From Dermacentor variabilis (Eukaryota; Arthropoda; Arachnida; Ixodida; Ixodidae): 64,000 bases of DNA. Shown here in pieces: positions 47,215 to 59,159 of this stretch. The notes beneath the pieces were generated by a model. It ran no database searches, had not been told where the DNA came from, and was given only the letters and a program-made list of their open reading frames with translations. Both the position numbers and the translations under genes were made by a program. Position 1 is the first letter of the stretch, and every line of letters begins with the position of its first letter. The DNA lies in NCBI RefSeq assembly GCF_050947875.1, contig NC_134572.1, positions 160,973,105-161,037,104 of the forward strand, written 5' to 3'.

Positions 47215-47837
47215 CGCCGCTGTAAACTAATATAAAATACCCAAGGTCGGATAATGACAGCTGGTTTTCGGAATGAGAGAATGAGCATTTTGTAGCGTTG
47301 CAGTGACCAGGCAGTAGCACAACTGCGAGTGACATGTTTAGCGCTTTATTGGGCAGGCTTGTGCTCAGACTGTCAGAGACACCTAAAGCACAATGATAGC
47401 GGTGAGCACAGTCGTCAGTCTTCGAAATTCAAGCTACAGCTCGAGTTACTCTGCTGTTAGGCTACTAGGCTACTCTACTAGACTACTCGGCTACTAGGCT
47501 ATCGTCCTGTCGTCCTACGAAATTACGACTGATGACAGCATGATTATGCTTTAACGGGACGACAGATGACAGAATGATTATGCTTAAATAAAGGAAAAGA
47601 AATTCCTTCGATGGAACGACGACAGCAGTATACCGAAGATGGCATGGCGTCAATGGAATGGCGCTTAAGAAGCTATGACGATGGAGAAACGATGACTTGA
47701 AGACGACGGCATGAGAATAATGCTATGGCGACAACTCTGTCACGACAGTGGCGTGACGATGACGGCATAAGAGGAACAGAATGATGGAGTTTTAATGACT
47801 GCGATATAACGACCACGACACCATCACGACGATGGTA
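47215..47837. repeat. degenerate simple-sequence DNA
   Basis: Two low-complexity blocks. At 47450-47502 a run of ggctactaggctactctact-type units is repeated with about 9-bp periodicity. At 47570-47837 a degenerate array is built on (g)acgatgg and catgacgac motifs. No gene. Confidence 0.6.
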
Positions 47838-48070
47838 ACTTCTTCTAGAGCTTCTTTGTCAGTCTCCAAGTCCCTGCCCCATATGTCAGCACTGGTAAAT
47901 TGCACTGATTGTACACCTTCCTTTTCAGCTATAATGGTAAGCTTCCACTCACGAGCTGACAAAGTCTCCTGTACGCGCTCTAACCCATTTATTTATTCTA
48001 CAAATTTTCTTGTCATGATAAGGGTTCCCTGTGATTAATTGACCTAGGTAAACGTTCTTCTTCACAGTGT
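47838..48070 (-). mobile_element. RTE LINE fragment (post-RT region)
   Basis: On the minus strand aacgtttacctaggtcaatt corresponds to the EYVYLGQL box of the other RTE copies. It is followed by homologues of the post-RT region (ctgacatatggggcaggga, where others read TYGAETW). Stops in all frames. Both ends are truncated. Confidence 0.65.
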
Positions 48071-49244
48071 GGCTCTAGTGCTTTGCGGTGCGCTCCTGTT
48101 CCTTGAAAATTCGAGAGAGGGAGTGTGATTTTCATGCTGGACCGTACCCACATCCGCAGCAGGTCTCCAAGGTGAAGAGCCTCTAGTGGATAGACCAATG
48201 TAGGCAAGGGAAGTTGACAAAACGGATCCGTAACCTTTGGAAAAGGATCGGCTCTGAAGGCTTCGCCGGTCGGATTGGGGTCCTGAAGCAGGAACGGCAC
48301 TGCACCTGGACTGCGCGAGGCTCGCCGGCGTAAAAAGCGGTGTGGCCGAGCCCAGACCATCATCGGGACCTTCCTGGAAAAGCCACAGCTTTGAATTTTC
48401 CGTGGGCTTCGTGCCTGAGGTTCTTGCTTCGGCCGACAGAAAACAGCCAACTCAGGTTTGGCACGCACAGGGAGAATCCGAGTGTCCAACTAAAACAAAG
48501 CATTGCGAGGCCCGTTGACGGTGCTGACGGAATGTGATTTCTGCCCATTGCTTTTAATATCAACGCGAAAAAATTCCAAAACGCGCTGGTAAACGGTGGC
48601 AGTTACTACGTCTCTCTTCTAACTATGGTTCTCGGTAATTCAATAGCTCACTAACTCAGTAACCATGACTCCCTTGTCGTAAGGTCACCTGGCTTGGGCA
48701 GAACGGGAGATGCGCGTTGTTGTCGCGGCAAGGACACAGTTGTTCACACTTTCCCGTGCATATCAGGTCAGTCTTAATTTGCCGGGACGTTCTGCGGTGG
48801 TCGTGGCATACGGACAGCTGAATTCTTAAAGTCTGAATCAGATATACCGGACACAGATCAAACGGATGCTCTTAGTCGTGCCGGTATCCTCCTCCTTTAG
48901 TGCGGACTTGTCATTACCAACGCCTGGGGTAATGCCTCCTGTACCATTAGGAGACAATGTCTCTAGGCCATCGCCCTCTGCCTGCAATGCCGGTGTGCGC
49001 CAAGGGTGTGCAGGCCAATTGGAAGCTCGAGACACAGCCTTTGCTGGAGCTGCCCAGGGGTGTCTCGCTGAGGATGCTTTGGAGACATCTCATAGGAGTG
49101 GTGATGGACGGGCCCGCCGGCTGGTTGGGGGCACCGCTGCTGGATTTCTGTCGCCCACTCTGGCCGGAGGGGGCTTCGATGAGCGCTTGGCTCAGCCGAG
49201 TGCGCCTGCTCCACACCCCGTGACCTCAAAGGCCAGCAAGCCGC
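48071..49244. other. unassigned, higher-GC DNA with two unexplained ORFs
   Basis: A 158-codon minus ORF (48489-48013) and a 149-codon plus ORF (48866-49315) show no domain I recognise. The plus ORF is rich in A, P, S and G (for example SADLSLPTPGVMPPVPLGDN) and could be a LINE N-terminus. GC content differs from the AT-rich neighbours, so transposon origin is more likely than a host gene. Confidence 0.35.
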
Positions 49245-50712
49245 GTCGATTTCTTACTGCGTTTCAGTCTTTCCCACGTTATAATTTTTATTATCACTTA
49301 TTTTTGCTTTGTTGATCTGTTCTGACAGTTCCGCGAATTCTATCTTATCTCTTGAGTTAGGCACTTTCATTCTATGTCGTTTCTTTATTAGGTCCTTTGT
49401 TATTTGCGAGAGCTTGCCTACTGGTTGCCTTGGTGCATTGCCTCCCACTTCCCTTGCTGCCTCCGAAGCCAGCCTAGTCATGATTTCATTCATTACCGCC
49501 ATGTCATCTTTAACTCTCTGTTCTAAGGCTGCATATTTGTTTGCAAGTACCAGCCTGAATTTGTCTGCTTTGACCCTTACTGCCTCTAGGTTGACCTGTT
49601 TCTTCTTGAACAATTTTTCTCTTTTTTTCTTCAAATTGAGGTGAATCCCAGCCTTCACTAACCTATGATCACTGCACTTTACCCTACCTATCACTTCTAC
49701 ATCATAAACTATGCTGGGTACGGCAGAAAGTATGAAATCAATTCCATTTCTTTCCATTTTTTGTTTCACCATTAGGGCTTTTCCAGGTCCACTTTCTGTT
49801 GCTACGTTTCCTGAAAAAAGGTGTTCATTATGTGAAGTTTATTTCCTTCTGCAAACTTAACCAGCATCTCTCCTCTAGCGTTACTAGAATGGACACCGTA
49901 GTTGCCAATTGCTTGTTCCCCAGCCTGCTTTTTCCCAATTTTTTCATTGAAGTCGCTCATTACTACAGTATACTGAGTTTTCACTTTTCTCATGGGTCAT
50001 TCAACATCTTCATAAAACTGATCTACTAACTCATCATCGTGACTGGATGTTGGAGCGTAGGCTTGTACTACCTTTAATATATACCACTTATTAAGTTTGA
50101 TTGCTACTATAGCTACCCTCTATTTCATGCTGTAGAATTCGTCAATTTTGCCCGCTATGTCCTCATGGAGTAGGAATCCTCCCCATATTGCTTAAAATGT
50201 GGGAGACCTCTATTGCAGAGGACTTGGCTGTTAATGAGCACCGTATAAGCCTCACCAGTTCTTTTAACCACACGAAGGCTAACAATATCGCAGACAATGC
50301 ACGATATTTCCTCAAAGATGCATGATATTTCCTGTAAAGCTAGCGTCTCTCGAGAGGGTTCATGCGTTAAACGCTGCCAGGTTCAATTTTCACTGGCGGC
50401 CTGTCCGGGTGCAGAGTTTCTAGCGCCCTCTGCTGCATTGCAGGATTGACGGCCGCCTTGGTCAGGTGCTCCGGAGCTGCTGGGGGCTCAGGGCCATGGG
50501 TTAATTCACAAGGGAAGTAGTGGCCGAATACTCCACCTTGGAGGCGAAGTCCTCTTCTGGTGAAGGGGTGTCTTTTCTTGAAGCTTGGTCGTCCTAACTA
50601 ATTTGGTTGCCTCTGGGCTACTGTATCCCCAATGGCTCTCGGCAATTTTAGCCGCTGCCAGGCGCCGCTCCAAACCTCGAGAGGCAGGGTGCTGCAGGAG
50701 GATCTGAACTTA
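49245..50712 (-). mobile_element. RTE/BovB-type LINE, 5' half (EN plus linker)
   Basis: Starts near 50712 with the family 5' region (gcagctccggagcacctgac, gcggccgtcaatcctgcaat, ggacaggccgcc), then degraded endonuclease. Frame 49993-49802 has MSDFNEKIGKKQAG (the GDFNAK box) and LHIMNTFF. The 172-residue linker frame 49772-49254 has VIGRVKCSDHRLVKAG, DKFRLVLANKYAALE, LIKKRHRMK and EQINKAKISDNKNYNVGK. It stops shortly after NYNV. The RT half is missing. Confidence 0.8.
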
Positions 50713-50714
50713 CA

Positions 50715-51350
50715 GAAAAAATTGTTATCCTCCTCTTTTTATGTATTTTTTTTCATCACTCATCATTTGTACAGGAGGAGGTCTGTCAGGGGGACCTCCT
50801 ATTAGTAATTTAACAATATAGTAATTAATACATTATAGATTACATACATTATACATTAATACATTGTATATACATTAACACATTACATAGCAGTCACAGA
50901 CACCATATTAAACAAAGTAATGGAGACAATCAAATACGAGAAATCGGTTTACAATAGTTGAAGTTCTAGTCAGACAAGGAAGCGAAATAGATGCTTCGTA
51001 TCAGTAAATAAATATGTGAAAAATAAAAAAAACTGTAAAAATGAAAATAAAAACTTAAATAAGAAATAAAAATTTGTGGAAACGATAACTCTTCTCCACG
51101 ACTTGCTTGAAGGTCGCGAAGTAGAAGATGAAAAAAACGCGGTCTTTTTTAGAAAGTACACGGCGTATTCCAGTACACCCGGCATTCTTTCTCGGCAAAG
51201 ACCCGATCTTTGAAGTGAAATCAGTTTTTGATGTTTGAGTGATGTTAGTATACTCGATGCGTAGCGCGCCCTCTTAATAAAGCCCTTTGTTGAGGCAGTG
51301 ATATCTATGACACTCGCCTCCAAACCCTTGCGAACAAGGGTCGGATTTAG
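50715..51350 (-). mobile_element. 3' end of a CR1/L2-like LINE (probable)
   Basis: On the minus strand the end has a hairpin-like aataggaggtccccctgaca then gacctcctcctgtac. Next comes aaatgatgagtgatgaaaaa, at the position and with the style of a CR1/L2 3' terminus. The upstream 117-codon frame (51323-50970) is open, but I do not recognise its sequence, so coding content is uncertain. Confidence 0.5.
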
Positions 51351-51354
51351 TGTT

Positions 51355-52009
51355 GGAATTTAATGTTCCTTTTAATTAATTCATTGCATACACACAATAT
51401 GCAATACTGTTTGGGCCCATAGCCTTGGCGGCTAGTTTGGGGTCCAATAATAAAATATATATAAGAACAGCGTACTTATTGCAAGAGACAACTCAAACAC
51501 ACGTTATTGAAGCATTTTAAATTCAAAATTTAGGATAAACAGAAGACTATGTCATGACATAAGGGGATAGAAATAGAAAGACCCTGTGAGTATTCATGAA
51601 AGAAGTATTTAAAGTATTGTACAAAGTTCTGCCAAGTCCTTACACAGAGCGGGAGTGCGTTCCATATTATAGTGCCGTTGACCTCCACGAGTCTCTGTCC
51701 ATATGTACTGTGACAGGGCGGTAAGTTAATACAGTTTTTAGTAGCTGCCCTCGTGTTTCATGCCGGAAAATTAAATATTTTGATAGGTAGTGGATTATTA
51801 CAACGTAATATTGCATTAACTGTCTCTAAATTCATATGCTATCTATATAGATAGCACACCTTACTGTAGTCATTGTCTTAGTTTTATTGCGAGTATATGT
51901 TTTGCGCATTCTTAGAGCGGTGAATTTTAGGCCCCTGTACCAGCCGCGTTACATCTACTTACTGCTATTCAATTAGCTAAAGCCCTTTACTTTTTTGCCG
52001 AATTAGACG
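51355..52009 (-). mobile_element. CR1-like LINE 3' fragment (left arm of an inverted pair)
   Basis: Minus strand reads NCINLPPCHSTYGQRLVEVN, GTIIWNALPLCVRTW and NFVQYFKYF, the C-terminus of a CR1-like ORF2. A 3' UTR follows, with ggaccccaaactagccgcca, ending near 51355. The stretch 51591-52009 is repeated in inverted orientation at 52961-53378. Confidence 0.7.
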
Positions 52010-52872
52010 TGCGACTACTTTAAAAGATTCACCAACGACAAATATGTTTTTCTTTTGTTTGAAGAGAGAAACCCAAACGAATGCCCCTGCAATAAAAACT
52101 GGAAATACCGGTTTCATGTCTAACACAACTATGCTCAAAAGTGCGTTGTATTTTCTTGCTTTTCGAAAGTAACCATTGGGCTCGAAAAACTAACTAGAAT
52201 ATAAAATATTTTCAGAATGTTTCTTTCTGAAGTAAACATAAGTTGTCGCATAGGTGAGGCCCTACATTTGAAAGGCGTCGGTTACGTTCTACAGGCATTT
52301 TTGACAATGGAAGGAATCGCGAATTGTCTTCCTTTGTTGTCTTCATATGCTGTAGTTTCCTTATGCATAATTATAAGTACGTTATAGGGATCTCCTTTGT
52401 GCTGAAGCGAATGAAACAAAATTTGGAAGAATTTATTACAATCAACAAAGTTATGAGATGGACCCGGTGGCGGGACGCTTGCCTCACCGCGCTGGAACTT
52501 CGCACTTAAGATGGAGAGCGGCTGCAATATTATGGAGTAATGTTCTACAGGAAGAAACAAGCAAATCAGCGATGTAGACATTCTCTCAAATGTTGTCGAG
52601 CGCTCAATGCTTCCTTGAGTGGGACGAATTGGTAAATAGCAAGTAAACACAAACATATGAGCCTGCTGACTCCCACATTTGTGCTATATGACCCTCTGTA
52701 TCCTTTCAGCAATGGCAAGAGCGGCTCACCTAATTCGTTGAAAGCAGTTAGAATATAACCTGGGGCCATATACACAAAAAGGTCACACGCTAGGCTTGTT
52801 AAGGAAACAAAATTGAGGCAGTTCCTGTTCTCCGCATATTATTAGCAAATGTGGCCGGCCAATGGAAAAGAG
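52010..52872. other. unassigned spacer between inverted LINE fragments
   Basis: About 0.86 kb with no recognised coding domain. Confidence 0.4.
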
Positions 52873-52875
52873 AAC

Positions 52876-53441
52876 CTATGAACGAAACGCTTTGTGAACT
52901 TTGCCACTGGTCCGTACAAAATTAAACTGGTCTTACAATTCCCCAGCCGCTCAATACGAAGACGTGTAATTCGGCAAAAAAATAAAGGGCTTTAGCTAAT
53001 TGAATAGCAGCAAATAGATGTAACGTGGCTGGTACAGTGGCCTAAAATTCACCGCTCTGAGAATGTGCAAAACATATACTCGCAATAAAACTAAGACAAT
53101 GACTACAGTAAGGTGTGCTATCTATATAGGTGGCATATGAACTTAAAGACAGTTAATGCAATATTACGTTGTAATAATCCATTACCTATCAAAATATTTA
53201 TTTTTCCGGCACGAAACACGAGGGCAGCTACTAAAAACTGTATTAATTTACCACCATGTCACAGTGCATATGGACAGACACTCGTGGAGTTCAACGGGGC
53301 TATAATATCGAACGCACTCCCACTCAGCGTAAAGACTTGGTAGAACTTTGTACAATACTTTAAATACTTTCATGAATGCTAACAGGCCAGTTTAATTTTG
53401 TATGGACCAGTGGCAAAGTTCACAAAGCGTTTCGTTCATAG
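52876..53441 (+). repeat. inverted-repeat unit: LINE 3' fragment between 55-bp inverted ends
   Basis: The 55-bp ends start ctatgaacgaaacgctttgt (52876-52930) and recur in reverse at 53387-53441 with a single mismatch. Between them, 52961-53378 is a plus-strand copy of the LINE 3' fragment at 51591-52009, with NCINLPPCHSAYGQTLVEFN and GAIISNALPLSVKTW. So a smaller inverted repeat sits inside a larger one. The layout could be a foldback/MITE-like unit that captured LINE DNA, or an inverted duplication. Confidence 0.75.
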
Positions 53442-53849
53442 TTCATACGAAGTCAACGTACTGATGCTATAAAACAAGCTCGAATAAGAAATGTGAGAGG
53501 CCTTATGAGAAAACATTTGAATCGGAAGGAGGGGAACTAGAATTTTCCTGTAAGTCTTTCTGCGAAAACTGTAGGCAAGTAACTATTGCGCCGGTCAACG
53601 GGTCAAGTCGGCGCTGATTGCGGCTGCAAGAGCGCAGGAATACTGAGAATGGCAGAGATTCCACAGGGAGCAGCCTTAAGGGAAATGGTGTAGAGGCTCT
53701 GAATTAGCACCACAAGCTAAAGTGGCGCCTTTAGAAGGAAAATTTTCTCAGGTGTTGTGTTCATTGCGTTGAGAAGTGAAAAAAAGTTTTAAAATCTTAC
53801 TATGCCTGATAGAATGGCTATTACTTTTGCCAAACAACGCGCAGAAGGT
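53442..53849. other. unassigned DNA
   Basis: No feature recognised. Confidence 0.4.
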
Positions 53850-55410
53850 AGCGCTAATACATCGCCATGATCGGTAACGTTGGACGTGATGGTAAGAATT
53901 TGCTGACAGCCTGCAGGTAGCTCGGTATCTTTTGCAGAGAGCAGGTGAAGTGGCTTTTACTTTTCATCGCCGAGCGAATAGTCAGTTTTGCTCGCATGTA
54001 TGACAACTTTCCCACAACATATAGCAGCAGAAGCAGAAGCAAGGAAATCCAGAAATCCCATCCCAAATTGTGCTGGTGGGAGCAGGCTGACAGCACAGCG
54101 AACTGCATGTGGTCCATCAATCTTTAAACGCAGAGTACAAAACGCCGAATGGCGAATGGTGTCCCCTTGAGCTGCAGCCAGCGTGGGTCCATCTTACTTT
54201 GTCGTGACTTCCATTAGATGCATACACAAATCGAAATAAATAACAGATAAAGCCCTACCGATGTCCACGAAACGTTCAACTTGCTCACCTTCAACGAACG
54301 CAGACATCATATTACAAGGGTGCGCTGGAGGAATTGTAGTCCTGTCTGAATGCAGTTTTTGAAATGAACGAGATGAACGAGGAAGGCCGAAGTGGTGACG
54401 AGGAGCGCCGTCTGGTGGTGCGGTAACTATTCGCTGTTTCAGCCCTAGTGGATGGAAATGTGGAACGGCGCGGAGCGGAAGCGTAACACCGGCTTCGATA
54501 CGAGACCCCACCATTATAAGCATCACGTTCACATATGTCGTTCCGGCGCCGCTAATTTTGTTGGCGCTTTCTGCAGAGATGTCATATATGACTGCAATAA
54601 CCACAGTGTTAGCAGATAGAACGAGACGGAGCAAGGCGAGTAGTAGGGGGCACATGGCGCGCTGGCAGATAGTGCGGTCAGATGGGGCGATAGAGGCTTA
54701 AGTCATATTGAGTAGACATTTACCGGAGGAGCTACGCCAGCATGTGCGTATGTGGGTAGAGGCAACGTTGAACGGACACTGGTTGTACGCGCGGTAGCAA
54801 CCCAAGCGCGTGTTGGTAGGGGGATGATGGGCATGAAGGTCCACATGCGCAGAGCAGGACACGGATGCGAGCTCCTCCTTGATCAGGTCGCGCAGGGCTG
54901 CACCAGAAGGCTGAGCAAGGAGGACCAAATGATTGACCAAGCCAAATGATTGAAGTTTTTTCGTATAATCGCTCGGATCATTACACACAGGTCAGGGTTT
55001 GCCTTAGAACGGTGCTCGCAGAAGTCCGGCTGCAAGCGTACGGACTCTAGCTCGTTGAGGCTCTGCCACATGAAGACAATGGCAGCGATCGTAGCAAGAC
55101 TCTTGATGGCGAGCACTTTGAAGGCCGCGGTCCAAACACCTTTAAGACTGTGACATGGCCTGTCCCACTCAGCCATTGAATCACTGACACGGTGATGGAG
55201 TGCAAGCAGATCCTCAATGTACGATGTATAGGAGTCACCGGAGAGATTTCTTTGCAAGAAGGAGCGAACTGCTGGCGCGCCAAAAATTTGGCGAAGCTCC
55301 TGTTTGAAGTTGGCCTAATCGGACATACCGATCTCATTGTTGAAAAAGTCGCAGTTTGGCCTGAAAGGCGAAGCATCGATTGCAGTAGCAAAGCAATAGT
55401 CAGCAATACA
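53850..55410 (-). mobile_element. Ty3/gypsy-type gag-protease remnant
   Basis: Minus strand, N- to C-terminal. Gag reads FAKFLARQQFAPS-like text, GDSYTSYIEDLLALHHRVSD, SMAEWDRPCHSLKGVW and TAAFKVLAIKSLATIAAIV (55260-55090), the Ty3/gypsy 'YI.dv..Lc.rvd..M.e.dkv.hilKGi...af..L' pattern. Then come IRAIIRKNF and ALRDLIKEELASVSCSAHVD (54960-54840). After a gap, a protease-like VERFVDIGRALSVIYF (about 54290) precedes GPTLAAAQGDTIRHSAF and FGMGFLDFLA (54190-54030). The active-site DTG reads DIG. Frameshifts throughout; no zinc knuckle or LTR identified. Confidence 0.65.
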
Positions 55411-57299
55411 AAGTAGAGATAGTATTTTTATTGCCACTATAAGGTTGTAAACATTCCCTTACTAAAATTAACAAGCATGATGTAAGCGTGCGCAGGAAAA
55501 CATGAACACATCACACTCGATGAGCGCAGACACTCGCTGTGAAACCGCTTGTCTAATGTAGCACGCAAGCAGCAGCGAGAGAAGTGAACTTCGGGCAATC
55601 ACTTCAATGCAAACTGAGCGGCGAGAGCGCAGCACACACAAAGGTATGAGCCGTCGAAGTGCATATACGCTGCCCTCAACGTAGATTGCTTTCTATGCAG
55701 CCACGGAATACGCAGTATAACGCCGCCCTCCTTTCTTCCCTCTCCCAGAACGTAGCACGCGTCGGAAAATGGCGCCCTTCCTTCCCACTTTCTTTCCTTG
55801 CGCACGTGAGATTGAGCCGCTATGGCCAGCTCCCCTCGCACAGTTTAACTCGCACTTATAACATACGGCGCGTGGCGATGGTGTTTTCGCCGTTATACTT
55901 TATACGGAACATTACGGCGACGGCGACGGCAGAAATGAGCCTAGAGTGTCCATATAATTGATATGACAATAGAACCCTGTCTTCGCCAACTCGTCAAATA
56001 GAACGAGATATGGCGGAGCTTGAGATCATTCTACCCATGTGCAGAGCTGACGCGCTTGCATACGTGCAGGCAGTCCTCAGCATCTTCACCTGCAGCGAAG
56101 AGATGGGGATCAAGCTGGTGGCTGTTTGTGACAACAGAAGGTATGGCTTATGGTGTCGGGATGATTAGAGTAAAAGCGCCAGGCTACTCGTCCTGCGACA
56201 TGTTGACGGACAGTGGGCACAAGCGGCAACCCAAACTAAGCTACAGGGAGTAGGCCAGGCGTCCAGACGACGGGAGCAGTGGCATAGTAATTGGAGGTGG
56301 GGGCCGGGGGCTGTGGGCCCTGGGTGCCAGGTGCCGAGGGGCGGGGGTTGTCGCATATATTTGAAGAACCCCCTCTTTCCACCGGCTTCAATGGGCGTAA
56401 ATGATAAAAAATGCTCCGGTAACAAGCAGCCCATGCTCATGCACCCGATGTACCAGATGTTTAGTCCCGCAGAATTGTCGGCTGCAGCTTTATCAACGTG
56501 CTACGTAATAATTGCACCAATGTGAGAGCAAAAAAACTTAATTCGCTAAGCGGTCGCTACTTGTCTCTGCGGAAAGTTCTATGTGTGGTACTCTCGTGCG
56601 GTGCGCTCGTGTCCTACCATGATCTTTGCCCTCTGGCTGTTACTTATCACTTGTCTCTAGCCAAGCGTGCAGCCCAAGGCATCGGCTCCGCCTGCCTGGT
56701 CGTTTCCGCTGGAAGAGTGGTGTGGCATTCTTTCGTGGCTACGCTGGAGTCAACTGCCTACCCCTGGACACGCGCAAGGTCCGAAGAGCGTTCTGCGCCC
56801 ATGATCTACATTGTTTTCAATTAACTTCGCCAGTGCTGCGGGTGGCTGCCGGGGCGATGGGTGGGTGCCTTTGGGGGCTCTAGGGTTCTCACACAAAGAG
56901 GAGCACGCCTCTCCAATATGCGAAACATTTCATTGTTTGCTACGGCGATCACACCTTTGTGCTGATTACTCATTAGGCTAGCCTCCGATATATTGTTTTA
57001 CTAATTGGCTTTACAAATATTTCAGTAAGGATAGCTCGCGCTTCCCCTATTCATTTATATTTCATTGGCTGTTACGCCTGCTATACGATCACTGATGGTG
57101 CGGGCTTCCCCATTTTATTTTTTTTCATTTAGTATTATTTTTGTGGACACACAAAGCAATGATTTGTCTGTCGTGAGTATGTAAACAGTGTTCCATTTAT
57201 CAGTTCTGTATCGTTTGTATTAGTTTTCTATCAGTTTCACGCTGTTGAATAGAAGCACTGTTTCCTAGTCATAGCTAACCGTTTCTTTGTCATCTTGTT
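55411..57299. other. unassigned DNA with a probable dispersed repeat
   Basis: No gene supported. The stretch 55840-55965 (ttttcgccgttatactttat, acggcgacggcgacggcaga, gtgtccatataattg) matches repeat text I recall as abundant in ticks; the family name is unknown to me. A GC-rich low-complexity block is at 56296-56350. The ORFs at 55659, 56498 and 56626 lack domains. Confidence 0.4.
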
Positions 57300-59157
57300 C
57301 TTGTTGTCGCGGTGTCGTCCCACAAGGCGCGGTTCTCTTCCTATTCTCTTTAACCTAACTATGGTTGGCCTTGCTGAAATATTGCCCAAGGTAATGCAAC
57401 TGTCAGTGTACGTTGATGATATTTGTCTTTGATCTCCGGCGGTTACTCGTATTCAAGTACATGCAAGAATTCAGCGGGCAACCACCCGAACTTGTTCGAA
57501 TCTCCGCAAACAAGGCCTTAGTGTGTCCACCAAAAATGCGCGTTAATCGCATTTACCCGCAAACGCATGGCACCGTACTCTGTTTCTCTCAACGGCCATG
57601 ACATCGGATGCCAGAAGTATCACTGCTCTCTATGTGTGATTATTGACAGGTATATTTCATTGAGCCCCCATTGCATTTACCTGAAGCGGAGACTAATTTC
57701 AATTGTGCATATAATGATGTTCTTGTGCGTAAAAACCTGGGTCACGTGAGTACGGTCCACGCTGCAGCTGTACAGAGCACTGTTCCTGGGCTTTTTACAG
57801 CACTGCTTGCCGGTTTTGGTGGACATGTGTAAAACAAACATTGGTAGCCTCGAAAGTTTGCGAGTTCAGGCTCTACGGACATGTCTTGGACTACCACGAT
57901 GCGTCTCGATTCACGCAAAAATCATGATTGCTAGAGACTACTTGTTTCAAAGATATATAACGATTGACAACCTTAGAGTACACATTCGATGTCTGTGTCA
58001 CATACCCTGCTTTGCCAGCACAAAGACCTTAAGGCACATTTTCGAAACTGGTTGCGACACATCGCGGCTACCTTCCATCGGGCAGCAAGACCACTGTTAC
58101 CCGTGTGGTGCCTACGATCGCCACAAGTACGCCACACGATTCCGGCAATGGCTATGAAGACCCGTAATTCAGCAGTGGCTCTACGTCACTTCACACTCAT
58201 TACTGGACGAGGCATATCAGTAAATAACGCGCATTTACACCAATGGATCTTCCTGAGCTACCAGCTCCATAGACGCTGTTGTCATTCCGACCTACCAAGT
58301 CACAACTGCGTTCAGAATGACCCATATAACGACCTCTACGGCAACAGAACTTGCCGCTCTACGGACAGCTGTTAATTACATCGCAGAAGTAAAACCTCGA
58401 AAGTGGGTGATTTTCTGTGACCACAAGCCAGCCCTTCAGAGTCTGCAGTCAGTCTTACGACGGATGGTCCATGAACAACTGGCGTTTACGAGCAGAAAGA
58501 TTCTCCATCAATCCCTTATAAACAGACATGAAATCATATTCGAATGGCTTCCGGGGCACTATGGCATCGTCGGGAATAACCTTGCTGATGATGCCGCCCC
58601 GTCAGTCCATAAAGAAGCCATGACACTTCCTATACCCTTATCAAGGACAGACGCTGCGAGGGGTCGCTTATTTGCGCAAACCACGACTGTAATTTTGTGG
58701 AACACCGCGATTTTCTCCAACTATTGTCTCCATCGGCTAGATCCTACATTGAACTGCAGATTCCATCGAAATTCTCGAGTCGAGATGCAACTTTATTTCA
58801 CCGCCTCCGTTTAGGACTAGCTTTTACGAAAGCCTACTCATTCCTTATTGAATGACCAACATGCCGATTTGTGACTAGCGCAAATGTGAAATCGTTCTTC
58901 GGAGGGTGTTACACCCATGAGATAGCAGGCCATTTTCAGAGACTAAGATTCTTGTACTATGACCCCACGCGTCGCAGGCTTACAAAGCGACGCGGGCACT
59001 GCTAGGTTTCATGAAATCGACTGGCCTCAGTGGCCGATTATAGGCGTGAAGTCATGGACAACCAGAGGTATTCACACTGATAGTACGTTCTTCCCTCCCT
59101 CCCTCTCCTTTCTTTTCTTCTCCTAATCCCCTTGCACTCTGCAGGGTAGAAAAGCAG
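57300..59157 (+). mobile_element. I-clade LINE, 5'-truncated (RT C-terminus, RNase H)
   Basis: In shifting frames: PTRRGSLPILFNLTMVGLAE (normally PQGaVLSP.LFNl), QLSVYVDDICL (catalytic YVDD, then a stop at W), VIIDRYISLSPHCIYLKRRL and LESLRVQALRTCLGLPRC. RNase H follows: TELAALRTAVNYI, WVIFCDHKPALQSLQSV (catalytic TDS reads CDH) and FEWLPGHYGIVGNNLADDAA. The 3' end has an aatccccttgcactctgcag-type UTR and stops at about 59157, where the tail of the next, minus-strand LINE begins. Confidence 0.8.
58317..58814 (+). pseudogene. LINE RNase H domain (165-codon open frame)
   Basis: Open frame covering the RNase H core: E in ATELAALRTAV, the TDS position as FCDHKP, and the WLPGHYGIVGNNLADDAAPS box with the final conserved residues. 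The first catalytic Asp lies upstream (about 58210) and reads YTNGS, so it is lost. RNase H removes LINE RNA from the cDNA hybrid. It is fragmentary, with no start of its own. Confidence 0.75.
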
Positions 59158-59159
59158 AC

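Noticed and set aside
48866..49315. 149-codon plus ORF as a host gene
   Set aside because: Composition is low in complexity (A, P, S, G), no domain or splice context is visible, and its 3' end overlaps the end of an RTE copy.
53854..54127. Membrane protein with an LLLLLLL helix (minus frame)
   Set aside because: The leucine run comes from an agcagcagaagcagaagc-type low-complexity stretch inside the gypsy remnant, and the competing frame fits the retroelement better.
54194..54655. 153-codon minus ORF with a hydrophobic start, resembling a secreted protein
   Set aside because: Its C-terminal part fits a decayed gypsy protease (VDIGRALSV) and it sits between gag and downstream pol-like text, so it is transposon debris.
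56498..56883. Overlapping plus-strand ORFs of 85-108 codons
   Set aside because: Two frames overlap, neither has a domain, and the region lies in unassigned GC-richer repeat-like DNA.
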